Source: CAZJFH01 sp964545205 (GTDB lineage Bacteria > Pseudomonadota > Alphaproteobacteria > Rhodospirillales > Magnetospirillaceae). Taken from it: a stretch of 64,000 bases of DNA. How positions within the stretch are numbered: position 1 is the first letter of the stretch; the number at the start of each line of letters is the position of its first letter. Location of the stretch: NCBI GenBank assembly GCA_964545205.1, contig CAZJFH010000010.1, positions 1 to 64,000 of the forward strand. The letters are read 5' to 3'. The position numbers and the translations under genes are program-made. Below are positions 35,482 through 45,107 of the stretch, piece by piece. Below the pieces are notes generated by a model. It searched no databases, was not told the origin of the DNA, and saw nothing but the letters and a program-made list of their open reading frames with translations.

Positions 35482-36909
35482 TTGGGTCGGCTGGTCGTCG
35501 TATCGAACCGTGTTTCCCTGCCGAACGAGAAGGCGGGCCGCGCTGGCGGGCTGGCGGTCGCCATGCGCGAGGCGCTGCGGCGCCAGGGCGGAGTGTGGTT
35601 CGGCTGGAGCGGCCGCGTGGTCGAGGAAGAGCCGGGGCCGGCGCAGATCGCCACCCAGGGCCGCACCACGTTCGTGACCTGCGATCTCTCGCGCGAGGAT
35701 TACGACGCCTACTACGTCGGCTACGCCAACGGCACCCTGTGGCCGCTGTTCCATTACCGGCTGGGGCTGATCGAGTACCGCCGCCAGTGGTTCGAAGGCT
35801 ATCTGCGCGTCAACCGCCGGCTCGCCCAGACCCTGCGGCCGTTTCTCGAGGACGACGACGTCGTTTGGGTGCACGACTACCATCTGATCCCGTTCGCGCT
35901 GGAACTGCGCAAGCTCGGGGTGCGCTGCCGCATCGGCTTCTTCCTGCACATCCCGTTCCCGGCCGCCGAGGTGCTGGTGTCGGGGCCCTGTCACGAGATG
36001 CTGGTGCAGGGGCTGTGCTGCTACGACCTGATCGGCTTCCAGACCCAGAACGATCTCCGCGCTTTCGCCGATTACGTCGTCCACGAGGCCGGCGGACGAT
36101 TCGAGCCGGCCGACGGCTCGCTGTGGTCCTATGGCCGGCGCTCGCGGGCGCGGGTGTTCCCGATCGGCATCGAGACCGAGCAGTTCGCGGCCGCGGCGCG
36201 CAGCGCCGCCCAGTCGCCCGAGACCCGGCGGCTGCGTCAGAGCCTGGTCGATCGCAAGCTGATCATCGGCGTCGACCGGCTCGACTACTCGAAGGGCCTG
36301 CCCAACCGCCTGGAAGGCTTCGCCCAGCTGCTGGAGAACTTTCCCGAGCACCGCGGCGGCGTCACCTTCATGCAGATCACGCCGCCGTCGCGCGAGGACG
36401 TGTTCCAGTACCGCCGGCTGCGGCGCGAACTCGACGGCCGCGCCGGCGAGATCAACGGCCGCTACGCCACCCCCGACTGGGCGCCGATCCGCTACCTCAA
36501 CCGCAGCTTCTCGCGCAACACCCTGGCCGGATTCTACCGCGTCAGCGAGGTCGGGTTCATCACGCCGCTGCGCGACGGCATGAACCTGGTCGCCAAGGAG
36601 TACGTCGCCGCCCAGAACCCCGAGGATCCCGGCGTGCTGGTGCTCTCGCGCACGGCCGGCGCGGCCCGCGAGCTGGATGCCGCCTTGCTGGTCAACCCGT
36701 TCGACACCGACCAGCTCGCCCGCGCGCTGCACACCGCGTTGCGCATGCCGCTGGCCGAACGGCGCGAGCGCTGGCAGACCATGATGGACGTTCTGACCGC
36801 CCAGACCATCACCACGTGGCGCGAAAGTTTCCTGAGCGCGCTGAACGCCTGTCCGCGTCAGGTCCAGCCGGTGCCGGCGCCAAACGGCTGCATTCCTGCG
36901 GAAGTGTGA
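35482..36909 (+). CDS. otsA: Trehalose-6-phosphate synthase
   Basis: A 475-residue GT20 enzyme that joins UDP-glucose and glucose-6-phosphate. Family landmarks: LVVVSNRVSLP, the N-loop with AGGLAVAM, YYVGYANGTLWPLFHY, VWVHDYHLIPFA, IGFFLHIPFP, IGVDRLDYSKGLPNRL (phosphate contacts Arg and Lys), and PLRDGMNLVAKEYVA. TTG 35482 with GGAGGT eight bases upstream is the start. No trehalose-6-phosphatase (otsB) is adjacent, so it must lie elsewhere. Trehalose would serve osmotic, heat or desiccation protection. A clean terminator follows. Confidence 0.95.
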   Translation: MGRLVVVSNRVSLPNEKAGRAGGLAVAMREALRRQGGVWFGWSGRVVEEEPGPAQIATQGRTTFVTCDLSREDYDAYYVGYANGTLWPLFHYRLGLIEYRRQWFEGYLRVNRRLAQTLRPFLEDDDVVWVHDYHLIPFALELRKLGVRCRIGFFLHIPFPAAEVLVSGPCHEMLVQGLCCYDLIGFQTQNDLRAFADYVVHEAGGRFEPADGSLWSYGRRSRARVFPIGIETEQFAAAARSAAQSPETRRLRQSLVDRKLIIGVDRLDYSKGLPNRLEGFAQLLENFPEHRGGVTFMQITPPSREDVFQYRRLRRELDGRAGEINGRYATPDWAPIRYLNRSFSRNTLAGFYRVSEVGFITPLRDGMNLVAKEYVAAQNPEDPGVLVLSRTAGAARELDAALLVNPFDTDQLARALHTALRMPLAERRERWQTMMDVLTAQTITTWRESFLSALNACPRQVQPVPAPNGCIPAEV

Positions 36910-36989
36910 GGCCATTGACGAAAGTCAAGTCGCCTCCTGGCCCGCTGGGTTAATACTTTCCGCAGTTCTCCTGCGTGCATACATCTCTT

Positions 36990-37018
36990 GGGCCGGGCCT
37001 GTCCCGGCCCTTTTTTTT
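36990..37018 (+). terminator. Rho-independent terminator of otsA
   Basis: GGGCCGGG-CCTGT-CCCGGCCC followed by eight Ts on the plus strand, 80 bp after the stop. Confidence 0.92.
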
Positions 37019-37035
37019 GGTTCACGGCAAATGCC

Positions 37036-37106
37036 GGGAGCGCGGGCGTCCCGCCCGCCAAGCGCCTCGGGCGGCCGACGGTGCGGGCGAGGACGCCCGC
37101 GCTCCC
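37036..37106. repeat. REP-like inverted repeat
   Basis: A perfect 16-bp inverted repeat, GGGAGCGCGGGCGTCC (37036-37051) and its complement (37091-37106), flanks 39 bp of GC-rich sequence. The form is that of a dispersed palindromic element. A degenerate fragment with GACCCGCGCTCC is seen near 50265-50276. Confidence 0.6.
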
Positions 37107-37154
37107 AGGGCAGTCAAGCAGACATGGCGAGGGAGCGCTGGAAGATCCGGCGTC

Positions 37155-38537
37155 TCAGGCGGCGCCGCGCGTCTGCTCGTAGGCGGCCAGCGCCCGCCGG
37201 CGGGCGGCGCCGTGGTCGACGATCGGAAGGGGATAGGTGTCGCCCAGCCGCACCCCGGCCGCCGACAGCGCGCTTTCCGGCGCCTCGCCGGGGCGGTGGA
37301 TGAACAGGTCGGGCACCCCGGCGAGTTCGGGAACCCAGCGGCGCACGAATCGCCCGCGGGCGTCGAACTTCTCGCCCTGCAGCGTCGGATTGAAGATGCG
37401 GAAATAGGGCGCGGCGTCGATGCCGCAGCCGGCCACCCACTGCCAGTTGGCGGCGTTGCAGGCCAGGTCGGCGTCGAGCAGGGTGTCCCAGAACCAGTCC
37501 TGGCCGGCGCGCCAGGGCAGCAGCAGGTCCTTGACCAGGAACGAGGCGACGATCATCCGCACCCGGTTGTGCAGCCAGCCGGTGCGGCGCAGGCAGCGCA
37601 TGCCGGCGTCGACGATGGGATAGCCGGTGCGGCCCTCGCGCCAGGCCGCCAGCAGGTCGGGATCGTCGGACCAGGGGAAATCGGCGAATTGGCGCTGCAG
37701 CGGCTGCTCGGGCAGGCTGGGCGCGTGATGGAGCGTATGGCGGCAGAAGTCGCGCCAGCCCAGCTCGCGCAGGAACGGCTCGCCGCCCTCGCCGGCGGCG
37801 CGCACCGCGTGCCAGATCTGGCGCGGGCCGATCTCGCCGAAGGCCAGGTGCGGCGACAGCCGCGACGTGCCGTCCTGGTCGGGCAGGTCGCGGGCGATGC
37901 CGTAGCGCGTCAGCCCCTCGGCCAGGAAGGTCTCGAGCCGCTCGGCCGCCGCGGCCTCGCCGGGCCGCCATTCGACCTCCCACGCGAGGTCCGGGGCGCG
38001 GGGCGGCGCGGACGCGTCGGCCGGGCGCGGCGACGGGCTGGCGATGCGCTCCGGGGCCGGCAGCGGCGGTTCCGGTTCGCGGCCCGACTGGCAGGCCCGC
38101 CAGAAGGCGCCGAACACCCGCGGCGCGGCCTTTTCGCCGGGCTCGTGCAGCAGGTCGCCGGCGAACTCCCGCACCCGCAGCCCGGCGCCGCGCAGGGCCT
38201 CGGCGGCGCGCCTGTCGGCGGCGCCCAGATGCGGCTCGTAGCGGCGGTTCCAGTGGACGGACGCGGCCGCGGTCTCGCGGGCCAGGGCGGCCAGCGCCGC
38301 GGCCGGATCGCCGGAGCGCTCGACGAGATACGAGCCCGCCGCCTCCAGCGAGCGGGCGAACGCGGCCAGGCTGCGCGCCAGCCACCAGCGCGCCGCCGGA
38401 CCGGCCGCCCAGGGGGCGTCCGGTTCGTGGATGAACACCGGCACCACGGCGGCGCCGGTCTCGAGGGCATGGTGCAGGGCGGGGTTGTCGGCAAGGCGGA
38501 GGTCGCGGCGCAACCAGACGAGGATTGTTTCGGCCAT
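37155..38537 (-). CDS. phrB: Deoxyribodipyrimidine photolyase
   Basis: A 460-residue photolyase/cryptochrome-family flavoprotein that reverses UV-induced pyrimidine dimers. N-terminal antenna domain (ETILVWLRRDLRLADNPAL), linker, then FAD-binding domain with TSRLSPHLAFGEIGPRQIWH, RELGWRDFCRH, GYPIVDAGMRCLRRTGWLHN, RVRMIVASFLVKDLLLPW and ANWQWVAGCGIDAAPYFRIF. These are class I CPD-photolyase signatures. Start ATG 38537 (AETILVW) is the family start. The pdeM-like gene lies 66 bp upstream on the same strand, so they may be co-transcribed as a DNA-repair pair. Confidence 0.94.
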   Translation of the reverse strand: MAETILVWLRRDLRLADNPALHHALETGAAVVPVFIHEPDAPWAAGPAARWWLARSLAAFARSLEAAGSYLVERSGDPAAALAALARETAAASVHWNRRYEPHLGAADRRAAEALRGAGLRVREFAGDLLHEPGEKAAPRVFGAFWRACQSGREPEPPLPAPERIASPSPRPADASAPPRAPDLAWEVEWRPGEAAAAERLETFLAEGLTRYGIARDLPDQDGTSRLSPHLAFGEIGPRQIWHAVRAAGEGGEPFLRELGWRDFCRHTLHHAPSLPEQPLQRQFADFPWSDDPDLLAAWREGRTGYPIVDAGMRCLRRTGWLHNRVRMIVASFLVKDLLLPWRAGQDWFWDTLLDADLACNAANWQWVAGCGIDAAPYFRIFNPTLQGEKFDARGRFVRRWVPELAGVPDLFIHRPGEAPESALSAAGVRLGDTYPLPIVDHGAARRRALAAYEQTRGAA

Positions 38538-38603
38538 GCCGCGCTGAGCCCCTCTCGTGAACGTGTCGCAAAGGAGACTTGGGGCCGTCGCCGGGCCGTT
38601 CAA

Positions 38604-39266
38604 TCACTCCGAAAAGAGGCGGAAGCGCATCCCTGCCGGGGCATTCGGGCGAGCCTCGCCCGCCCTTTCGACGCGCCGCTCCCTCCCTTCGCCGAGCAGC
38701 CGGTTCTGCGGCAGCGCATGGACCCGCCCTTGCCCGATCAGCAGCGCCTGGAAGCCGCGGCGCAGCAACGGCCGGAACGCCGGATCGAGCACGCACAGGC
38801 CGTCCTCGGCCGGGCCGAAGGCCGGCAGGATCAGCCGGCGGCCGTCGACGACGAAGCACGGCCGGGTGACGGTGCGGCCGCCGATCTCGGCGGTGGCGCG
38901 CGGCGACAGCGCGCCGGCGATCTCGCCGGGCGCGGCGTCCGGCCGCGGCTGGTGGCGCAAGACCAGGCCGCCGACGGCCAGTTCGTCGACGGCGCGCCCG
39001 CACGGCGGTTCCGCCGCGCCGACCCAGGTCCAGTCGCGCTCGGCCGCGAGCCGCCGCAGGCCGGCGGCCGCGGCCTCGGGCAGCGGGTCGCCCGGGCCGC
39101 CGAGACAGATCACGGCGCGCGGCTGGCGCATGCGGATCAGGCCGGCCAGCCGGTCCAGCGCCCCGCGCGCCGCGAACCGCGCGTCGGCCAGCGCCAGCAG
39201 CCGCTGCGCCGGCCAGTAGACGGCTCCGGACAGGTCGGGAAGCAGATGGACGCCGTTGACGAGCAT
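38604..39266 (-). CDS. PdeM-like phosphoesterase homologue lacking metal-site motifs
   Basis: 220 residues. The N-terminus (VNGVHLLPDLSGAVYWPAQR) and the later block GEIAGALSPRATAEIGGRTV, RPCFVVDGRRLILPAFG and GLCVLDPAFRPLL match the ligase-associated endonuclease PdeM. In that calcineurin-like family the metal ligands lie in DLHLEK-, GDSFHD-, GNHD- and HxHP-type motifs. Here the corresponding places read ADARFA, GGPGDP, an alignable Asn/His is absent, and ALSP replaces the His motif. The fold may be kept but metal-dependent catalysis is probably lost. The usual partners (ligase and helicase of the lig-Lhr-exo-pdeM cluster) are absent. It precedes phrB by 66 bp. Confidence 0.75.
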   Translation of the reverse strand: MLVNGVHLLPDLSGAVYWPAQRLLALADARFAARGALDRLAGLIRMRQPRAVICLGGPGDPLPEAAAAGLRRLAAERDWTWVGAAEPPCGRAVDELAVGGLVLRHQPRPDAAPGEIAGALSPRATAEIGGRTVTRPCFVVDGRRLILPAFGPAEDGLCVLDPAFRPLLRRGFQALLIGQGRVHALPQNRLLGEGRERRVERAGEARPNAPAGMRFRLFSE

Positions 39267-39307
39267 GGGACACCGCGAGAGCTGACGATCGGCGCCTTCT
39301 ATAGCAG

Positions 39308-39631
39308 TCAGTCGATGGCGATGTCGAAGGCGATCCCCTCGGGGTGCGGCGCCAGGGCGCGGCGGCAGTTGCGCGGCAGCGGCACGCCCTTGTCGCGGCA
39401 ATGCAGGATCAGTCCCGCCACCACCTCGGCCAGGCGGAAGGCCAGACGGTTCGGCAGCGCGGATTGCCGCTGCCGCTGGGTGATGACCAGCGCCGGCTCG
39501 GCCGCCGGGTCGAAGGTCAGGCTTTCCAGCTCGCCGCGCGGCAGCGGCGCGCCGCCGCGGCTGGCGAAGTCGACCATCGCCTGGTGCAGCTCGTCGGCCG
39601 AGAAGACGATCTTGCGGATTTCCCGTGGCAT
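39308..39631 (-). CDS. Conserved small protein, unknown function
   Basis: A 107-residue soluble protein, start ATG 39631 (MPREIRKIVFSADELHQAMV). A short helical head is followed by a beta-type middle (LESLTFDPAAEPALVITQ) and a helix with LAEVVAGLILHCRDKGVPLP. The C-terminus (RRALAPHPEGIAFDIAID) looks structured. No motif recognised. It sits between the pdeM-like gene and the divergent YgiQ gene and could be the first gene of the pdeM-phrB unit (42 bp gap). Confidence 0.7.
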   Translation of the reverse strand: MPREIRKIVFSADELHQAMVDFASRGGAPLPRGELESLTFDPAAEPALVITQRQRQSALPNRLAFRLAEVVAGLILHCRDKGVPLPRNCRRALAPHPEGIAFDIAID

Positions 39632-39729
39632 CGGCGCAGGATAGCACGATCGCCGCGACTTGGATCGGCTGCATTGCGCGGTGGGCTCGCGATGCCCATG
39701 ATTACGGCCCACGGAAATCCGAGCTCGCC

Positions 39730-41697
<1,968 letters not shown>

Positions 41698-41700
41698 CGG

Positions 41701-41964
41701 TCAGGCGCGGCCCAATGCCTGCGTGACGCCCTCGCGCAGGCGCGGCGCCTCCTCGGGCGCGTCCTTCTCGAGCTGGGCCATCAGCGCCTGCACCACGACC
41801 ATGGCGAGCCTCTCGTCGGGCGTCTCGTTCTCCTGCGCCGCGTCCTCGCGCAGGCCGACGAGTTGCAGCCAGGCGATCTCGCAGCCGATCGCCGCGCGGC
41901 GGGCGCCGCGCGCCTGCAGTTCCGACTGCTCCGCCTTCAGATAGCTGATCAGATCGTCGATCAT
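41701..41964 (-). CDS. Small helical protein, unknown function
   Basis: 87 residues, ATG 41964. Wholly helical and charged (MIDDLISYLKAEQSELQARG, LAMVVVQALMAQLEKDAPEE). No family recognised. It converges on the YgiQ gene with 3 bp between stops. Confidence 0.6.
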   Translation of the reverse strand: MIDDLISYLKAEQSELQARGARRAAIGCEIAWLQLVGLREDAAQENETPDERLAMVVVQALMAQLEKDAPEEAPRLREGVTQALGRA

Positions 41965-42155
41965 CCCGCACTCCGTTCGGTGGCCGGATAGAGGTCGGGG
42001 CGCGGCGGGCGGGCGTCAACCGCGCGCGTCGGAGACGGTGGCGGCGGAGCTCGCGGCGGAGCCATGCAAACCGGCTGCCAAAATGTGAAGATTCGGTATA
42101 GGAATCAGCGGTTTGCCGGTCGCGGCAGTTTTTTGTTGCCGGGGTCTTTTTCGGG

Positions 42156-42193
42156 TTGACGCGGATGGGCGAGCGGACCCATATTCCGGGTCC
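42156..42193 (+). promoter_or_regulatory. Promoter with overlapping dyad before the decarboxylase gene
   Basis: TTGACG (42156-42161) and CATATT (42180-42185) with 18-bp spacing. A perfect dyad GGACCC-ATATTCC-GGGTCC (42175-42193) covers the -10, so a repressor site is likely. The remaining intergenic sequence 41965-42155 shows nothing else. Confidence 0.5.
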
Positions 42194-42258
42194 ACCCAGC
42201 AGACCGAAGCACGGCGCCAGAGCACGGCAGAGGCGAGGCGGGTTACCCCATAGCCGAT

Positions 42259-43410
42259 ATGGTGGCAACCATGACCCACTCTTTTTGGGGCGCCGAGGCG
42301 GTCTTGTCCGCACTTCGTCCCACCGAACCGGTTCTCCTGTTGCGGACCGACCGCGCCCGCCAAGCGGCGCGCGAGGCCGTCGAGACCTTTCCCGGCAACG
42401 TCGCCTACGCGGTGAAGGTGTGCGACCGTCCCGAGGTGCTGCGCGCCCTCGCCGACGGCGGCATCGGTCACTGGGACGTCGCCTCGATCCACGAGATGCA
42501 CGCCGTTCGCGCCGTGGCGCCGGAGGGCGAGCTGCATTTCATGAATCCGGTGAAGTCGCGCGAGCACATCGCCCAGGCCTATGCGCTTGGCGTCCGCACC
42601 ATGGCCTTCGACTGCGAGCGCGAACTGCGCAAGATCGTCGAGGTCACCGGCGGCGACCGCGACATGTTGCTCGTGGTGCGGCTGGCGGTGCCCAACGACA
42701 AGGCCAAGTTCGCGCTGGACGGCAAGTTCGGCTGCGACGAGCACGAGGCGACGCGCCTGGTCGCGATGGCGACCGAGTTCGGCTACCGCGTCGGCGTCAC
42801 CTTCCACGTCGGTTCGCAATGCGAGGACGCCAGCGCCTATGCGGTGGCGACCGAGATGGCCTGCCGCGCCGCCGCGCGCGCCGGGATCGAGCCGGCGATG
42901 ATCGACATCGGCGGCGGCTTTCCGGCGCTGTACCGCGGCACCGAGCCGGTCTTCGCGGCCTGCGTCGCGGCCGCCAAGGGCGCCCTGGATGCGGCGTTCC
43001 CGTCCTATCGCGGCATTTTCCAGTGCGAACCCGGCCGCCTGCTCGCGGCGCCGGCCGCCTCGGTGATCGTCCGCGTCGAACTGCGGCGCGGCGACGCCCT
43101 GTTCCTCAACGACGGCTACTACGGCCTGCTCAGCGAACTGAAGTGGATGCCGGGCCTGCATCCGGTGCGCCGGCTGGAGTGCAACGGCTGGTCGGGGCAA
43201 GAGGCCTTCCGCTTCTTCGGGCCGACCTGCGACTCGATCGATTCGATGGAGGGGCCCTACCGGCTGCCCGCCGACATCGACGAGGGCGACTGGATCGAGA
43301 TCGGGCTGATGGGCGCCTATTCGACGGTGCTGTCGTCGCGCTTCAACGGCTTCCCCGAGGCGCGGATCGTCGTCGTCGGCGAGCCGTCGGAGCTGCGGGT
43401 CGCGGCCTGA
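42259..43410 (+). CDS. Fold-III PLP decarboxylase, ornithine decarboxylase type
   Basis: A 383-residue alanine-racemase-fold enzyme. The PLP lysine is in VAYAVKVCDRPEVL (about 45-58), FHVGSQCED and MIDIGGGFPALYRG bind phosphate, CEPGRLLAAPA and the catalytic Cys in FGPTCDSIDSM follow, and YSTVLSSRFNGF closes the site. The Cys-Asp pair and short length favour ornithine (or ornithine/lysine) decarboxylase over diaminopimelate decarboxylase. It would make putrescine for polyamines. ATG 42259 is the annotated start; ATG 42271 has a closer GGTGG and is an alternative. A promoter with dyad precedes it and a terminator follows. Confidence 0.88.
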   Translation: MVATMTHSFWGAEAVLSALRPTEPVLLLRTDRARQAAREAVETFPGNVAYAVKVCDRPEVLRALADGGIGHWDVASIHEMHAVRAVAPEGELHFMNPVKSREHIAQAYALGVRTMAFDCERELRKIVEVTGGDRDMLLVVRLAVPNDKAKFALDGKFGCDEHEATRLVAMATEFGYRVGVTFHVGSQCEDASAYAVATEMACRAAARAGIEPAMIDIGGGFPALYRGTEPVFAACVAAAKGALDAAFPSYRGIFQCEPGRLLAAPAASVIVRVELRRGDALFLNDGYYGLLSELKWMPGLHPVRRLECNGWSGQEAFRFFGPTCDSIDSMEGPYRLPADIDEGDWIEIGLMGAYSTVLSSRFNGFPEARIVVVGEPSELRVAA

Positions 43411-43434
43411 CGGGGTCGACGCCGTCCTTGGCGA

Positions 43435-43460
43435 GGGCCTCCATCGGAAGGTGGAGGCCC
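43435..43460 (+). terminator. Terminator of the decarboxylase gene
   Basis: GGGCCTCCA/TGGAGGCCC stem with 8-base loop, 25 bp after the stop, then TTCGCGCATTTT. The T-run is short. Confidence 0.65.
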
Positions 43461-43644
43461 TTCGCGCATTTTGGGAATGACGTCCTGCCACCTTGGTCGA
43501 GGGGCAGCCTCCATCAGGCCAGTCTCCTCCCCTTTCGGATCATCCTCTTGGTCGCGTAGCCGCTGGCGGCTCGCAGGCGTTAACCTCGTCGCCTGCATCA
43601 TGTCGCCCGGCCTGGGGCGGCAATCGTGAGAGGGTGGAGGTTTC

Positions 43645-44040
43645 ATGCACGTCCAAGTCCGCGCCACGGCGGCCCGCACCGGGATACCCTTCATCGACGC
43701 CGAGCATCAGCGGCTGGAAAGCCTGGCGCAGCAGGCGGTGCAGGCGTGCCGGCGCGGCGACCACGACGGCGTCGCGGCGATCGTCGGCCGGGCTCTGGCG
43801 CTGGCGTCGAACCACTTCGAGGAGTTGGAGCAGTATCTGCTGCGCGCCGGCTATCACCGGGTGATCGAAGTCCGCCGTGCCCACGAGGCGCTGATGGTGA
43901 GCCTGGAGGAACTGGCCGATTCCCTGGCCGCCCACCGTGCCGACGCGCCGGCGCGCGTCGAGGCGGTGCGCGATTATCTGGACCGCAGCTTCAGCAGCGA
44001 GGCCGCCAACATCCGCCGCTTCCTCGACCGGGCGGCCTGA
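43645..44040 (+). CDS. Bacteriohemerythrin-like protein with incomplete iron site
   Basis: 131 residues. The bacteriohemerythrin frame is clear: GIPFIDAEHQRLESLAQQAV, then NHFEELEQYLLRAGYH and AHEALM. In canonical proteins the di-iron ligands are five His and two carboxylates. Here the first His (DAEH), the HFxxLE pair and the late His (RAHEAL) are present. The C-terminal motif, usually HI...D, reads SFSSEAANIRRFL with Ser and Glu. Oxygen or NO binding may be altered. A GAGGGTGGAGG run lies upstream of ATG 43645. No regulator is adjacent. Confidence 0.75.
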   Translation: MHVQVRATAARTGIPFIDAEHQRLESLAQQAVQACRRGDHDGVAAIVGRALALASNHFEELEQYLLRAGYHRVIEVRRAHEALMVSLEELADSLAAHRADAPARVEAVRDYLDRSFSSEAANIRRFLDRAA

Positions 44041-44102
44041 CGAAGGCGATCCGGGGGGGGGCGGGCGAGGGCGGTCGCGGCGCCGCCCTCGCCCCCGCCG
44101 GC

Positions 44103-45026
44103 CTACTGCGCCGGTTGCAGCGTCGCTTCGGCGTCGGCGTTGCGCTTCTCGACCATCAGGCGCCGCAGGATCGGCGTCAGGATCAGCTCCATCGCCAGAC
44201 CCATCTTGCCGCCCGGCACCACGATCGTGTTGCGGCGGCTCATCCACGAGCCGTGGATCATCTGCAGCAGGAACGGATAGTCGATGTTCAGCCGGTCCGG
44301 CTTGCGGAACCGGATCACCACCAGGCTTTCGTCGGGCGTCGGCACGTCGCGGGCGATGATCGGGTCCGAGGTGTCGACGATCGGCACCCGTTGGAAGTTG
44401 ATGTCGGTCAGCTTGAACTGCGGCACGATGTAGTGAACGTAGTCGTGCATCCGGCGCAGGATGGTGTCCATCACCGCCTTTTCCGAATAGCCGCGGTGCT
44501 TGGTGTCGCGGTGGATCTTCTGGATCCATTCGAGATTGAGCACCGGCACCACGCCGATCTTCAGGTCGGCGTGCTGGGCGACGTTGACGCCGTCGTCCTC
44601 GTCGACGACGCAGCCGTGCAGGCCCTCGTAGAACAGCAGGTCGGTCTCGGCGGGCAGGTCCTCCCACGGGGTGAACTGGCCCGGGCCGAGTCCGAGATCG
44701 GCGTAGGGCGTCGCCTCCTCCTCGTTATGGAGGTAATAGCGCCGCTTGCCGGTGCCGGTCGCGCCGTAGGTCTTGAACAGATCCTCGAGCAACGCGAATT
44801 CGTTGGCCTCGGGGCCGAAATGGCTGAAGTTTCGGCATCCCTGGGCCTCGGCCTCGGCGGTGCGCTTCTTCATCTCGGCGCGGTCGAAGCGGTGGAAGCT
44901 GTCGCCCTCGATGACCGCCGGGACGATGCCCTCGCGGCGGAACATGTGGGCGAAGGCCTCCTTGACCGTGGTCGTTCCGGCGCCCGACGAGCCGGTCACG
45001 GCGATGATGGGATGTCGCTTGGACAT
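44103..45026 (-). CDS. prk: Phosphoribulokinase
   Basis: A 307-residue enzyme that makes ribulose-1,5-bisphosphate from ribulose-5-phosphate and ATP. P-loop ITGSSGAGTTT-type sequence (VTGSSGAGTTTVKEAF, residues 10-25), catalytic region EGDSFHRFDRAEMKK, LHNEEEATPYADLGLGPGQF, and LLFYEGLHGCVVD. It is of the proteobacterial (octameric, class I) type. It lies 81 bp after cbbM on the same strand, so the pair supplies substrate and carboxylase of the Calvin cycle. An intercistronic hairpin stands between them. No other cbb genes or cbbR are in the window. Confidence 0.96.
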   Translation of the reverse strand: MSKRHPIIAVTGSSGAGTTTVKEAFAHMFRREGIVPAVIEGDSFHRFDRAEMKKRTAEAEAQGCRNFSHFGPEANEFALLEDLFKTYGATGTGKRRYYLHNEEEATPYADLGLGPGQFTPWEDLPAETDLLFYEGLHGCVVDEDDGVNVAQHADLKIGVVPVLNLEWIQKIHRDTKHRGYSEKAVMDTILRRMHDYVHYIVPQFKLTDINFQRVPIVDTSDPIIARDVPTPDESLVVIRFRKPDRLNIDYPFLLQMIHGSWMSRRNTIVVPGGKMGLAMELILTPILRRLMVEKRNADAEATLQPAQ

Positions 45027-45064
45027 CGGCTACCCCCAACTCTCTTCATGTCTTTTTTTGGTTG

Positions 45065-45089
45065 CCGGCCCCGCCGCGGGCGGGGCCGG
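45065..45089 (-). promoter_or_regulatory. Intercistronic hairpin between cbbM and prk
   Basis: CCGGCCCCGCC-GCG-GGCGGGGCCGG, a perfect 11-bp GC stem between the two genes. On the minus strand it is followed by an A-rich, not T-rich, stretch. It is therefore more likely an mRNA-stabilising or attenuating structure setting the cbbM/prk ratio than a terminator. Confidence 0.55.
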
Positions 45090-45107
45090 TCCGATGCGGG
45101 TCCACGC

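Noticed and set aside
44041..44102. GC hairpin between the hemerythrin-like gene and prk as a terminator
   Set aside because: A long stem exists but no T-run follows on either strand; not listed as a feature.
45065..45089. Hairpin after cbbM as a rho-independent terminator
   Set aside because: On the transcribed strand it is followed by A-rich sequence and prk follows at once; no T-run.
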